From Flagellimonas eckloniae (GTDB lineage: Bacteria; Bacteroidota; Bacteroidia; Flavobacteriales; Flavobacteriaceae): DNA of 64,000 nt. The stretch is taken from contig NZ_LCTZ01000002.1 in assembly GCF_001413955.1 (NCBI RefSeq), positions 186,001 to 250,000 on the forward strand, written 5' to 3'. The position numbers were made by a program, and so were the translations under genes. Shown here piece after piece: positions 63,108 to 64,000 of the stretch (positions within the stretch are counted from its first letter, which is position 1; each line of letters starts with the position of its first letter). Under the pieces are notes generated by a model. It did no database searches and was not told where the DNA came from. It saw only the letters and a program-made list of their open reading frames with translations.

Positions 63108-64000
63108 ATGAAGTCAGAACAGTTTTTTTTCTTTTATATATTTTTTGTGTTTTTGTCTTGTGGTAAAGATGAACCTGAGGTTATTACGGTAATTGAACCG
63201 TATGTTTCAGAACCCTTGAGTACCGAAAACTTAATAACGTCATTCAATTTAATATTGAATGGGGAAGAACAGCTTGGCACCATTGATCAGTCTATAAGGT
63301 TGATTTCCTTTGAAACAGCGGGAGCTGATATTAAAGCGCTTAGTCCTAAAATTGAATATTCAGATAAAGCAACAATCTCACCGTCACCTGATGTTGAACA
63401 AAACTTTGAGGAAGAAGTAGCTTATACCGTTTTAGCAGAAAATGGAGAACCCAATGTTTACAGGGTTAATGTAAATAACAGACCTTTAAGTGATGCAAAT
63501 GAAATTCTTTCATTTAAGATTACTCTAAATAATCAAGTTATAGAAGCAAACATTGATGACGAGTTAAATGAAATAAGCTTCAATGCTGGATCAATAGATA
63601 TTAGCAATATTGTTCCGAGTATTGAAATTTCCGAGCATGCCATAGTATTTCCAGAGAGTGATATTGCCCAAGATTTTAATAATCTCAACAAATACACCGT
63701 TACCGCAGAAAATGGGGCTCAAGTTGAATATAAAATTGTAGTAAACAAGCCTCGTATTACTGGCTTTAGTACTATTGTGGGTATTTTTAGCAATAATCCC
63801 ATGCTACTTTATACTGGAGCGGATATGGTGGTTCATGGTGAATTTCTTGATATAGAAAGAGAGAATTCTAAAATTTACCTTTTTGATGGTCAAAATAAAT
63901 TTCCTCTTATTATTACCGATATTCAGAAAACTGACCAAGAGTTTGTCACTTTTCATTCACTAAATTTCCAAGTACCTAGTGATATTCCTTCAAACCCTAA
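63108..64000 (+). CDS. Lipoprotein with DUF5018-like repeats, cut by window edge
   Basis: ATG at 63108 opens MKSEQFFFFYIFFVFLSCGK (Cys18), and the frame runs open to the end of the window. Two repeats of an Ig-like pattern are visible: ITSFNLILNGEE..GTIDQSIRLISF...YTVLAENGEPNVYRVNV and ILSFKITLNNQVIEANIDDELNEISF...YTVTAENGAQVEYKIVV. These resemble the DUF5018 domains of Bacteroidetes lipoproteins. A further beta-rich part (IPT-like, VVHGEFLD) begins near the edge. It lies 13 bp after the propeller gene in the same operon. Confidence 0.75.
   Translation, partial: MKSEQFFFFYIFFVFLSCGKDEPEVITVIEPYVSEPLSTENLITSFNLILNGEEQLGTIDQSIRLISFETAGADIKALSPKIEYSDKATISPSPDVEQNFEEEVAYTVLAENGEPNVYRVNVNNRPLSDANEILSFKITLNNQVIEANIDDELNEISFNAGSIDISNIVPSIEISEHAIVFPESDIAQDFNNLNKYTVTAENGAQVEYKIVVNKPRITGFSTIVGIFSNNPMLLYTGADMVVHGEFLDIERENSKIYLFDGQNKFPLIITDIQKTDQEFVTFHSLNFQVPSDIPSNP

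Noticed and set aside
1..64000. CRISPR arrays, rRNA genes, riboswitches
   Set aside because: No regularly spaced repeat-spacer pattern, rRNA-like stretch or familiar aptamer core was seen on either strand.

Overview
The window looks like chromosomal DNA of a member of the Flavobacteriaceae (Bacteroidota). The clues are a conjugation system of the Bacteroidetes TraE-TraN type, RteC and BfmA/BtgA family proteins, a type IX secretion C-terminal tail, many lipoproteins of SCS/SCG type, and no obvious Shine-Dalgarno sites. I saw no rRNA, tRNA or CRISPR array.

Layout. (1) 1-3617, all leftward: mobilisation end of an integrative conjugative element (ICE), with coupling protein (cut by the window edge), MobB-type relaxase, BfmA-type protein, a likely oriT with stem-loops, a RadC-like protein and SSB. 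(2) 4168-42918: about 39 kb of cargo in alternating operons. It encodes phosphotransacetylase and acetate kinase, an HtrA-like protease, a PagL-like enzyme, a porin, aspartase with a Dcu-type C4-dicarboxylate transporter, a LytS/LytTR two-component pair, a Na+/glutamate symporter, nitrite reductase NrfHA with the haem-attachment protein CcsBA, a K+ channel, and an RND efflux system whose TolC carries an extra N-terminal periplasmic-binding domain. (3) 43150-49927, leftward: the mating-pore genes traN, M, K, J, I, G, F, E. (4) 50127-54257: an amidase, small ICE proteins, an ORF6N protein, a degenerate endonuclease-like protein, an excisionase-like HTH protein and RteC. (5) 54258-56884: repeats, a frameshifted tyrosine recombinase, and a second, frameshifted bfmA copy preceded by the same hairpin as the first. 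(6) 57183-64000: a large secreted ELWxxDGT/thrombospondin-3 protein followed by three lipoprotein genes, the last running off the window.

How the genes may work together. The cargo reads as a package for life with little oxygen. Glutamate or aspartate is imported (GltS, Dcu). Aspartase releases fumarate, which can serve as electron acceptor with succinate exported by Dcu. Pta-AckA makes ATP from acetyl-CoA. NrfHA reduces nitrite to ammonia, and CcsBA attaches its haems. Two intergenic regions (near 4.1 kb and 17.1-17.35 kb) hold copies of a GTCGTTTCAC-like motif spaced mostly 21 bp apart, the arrangement LytTR regulators bind, and a LytTR regulator is encoded at 19.5 kb.

The ICE looks damaged: the recombinase is frameshifted, and the tra operon stops at traN where the cargo begins. 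Functional statements rest on protein families recognised by eye; no database search was possible.
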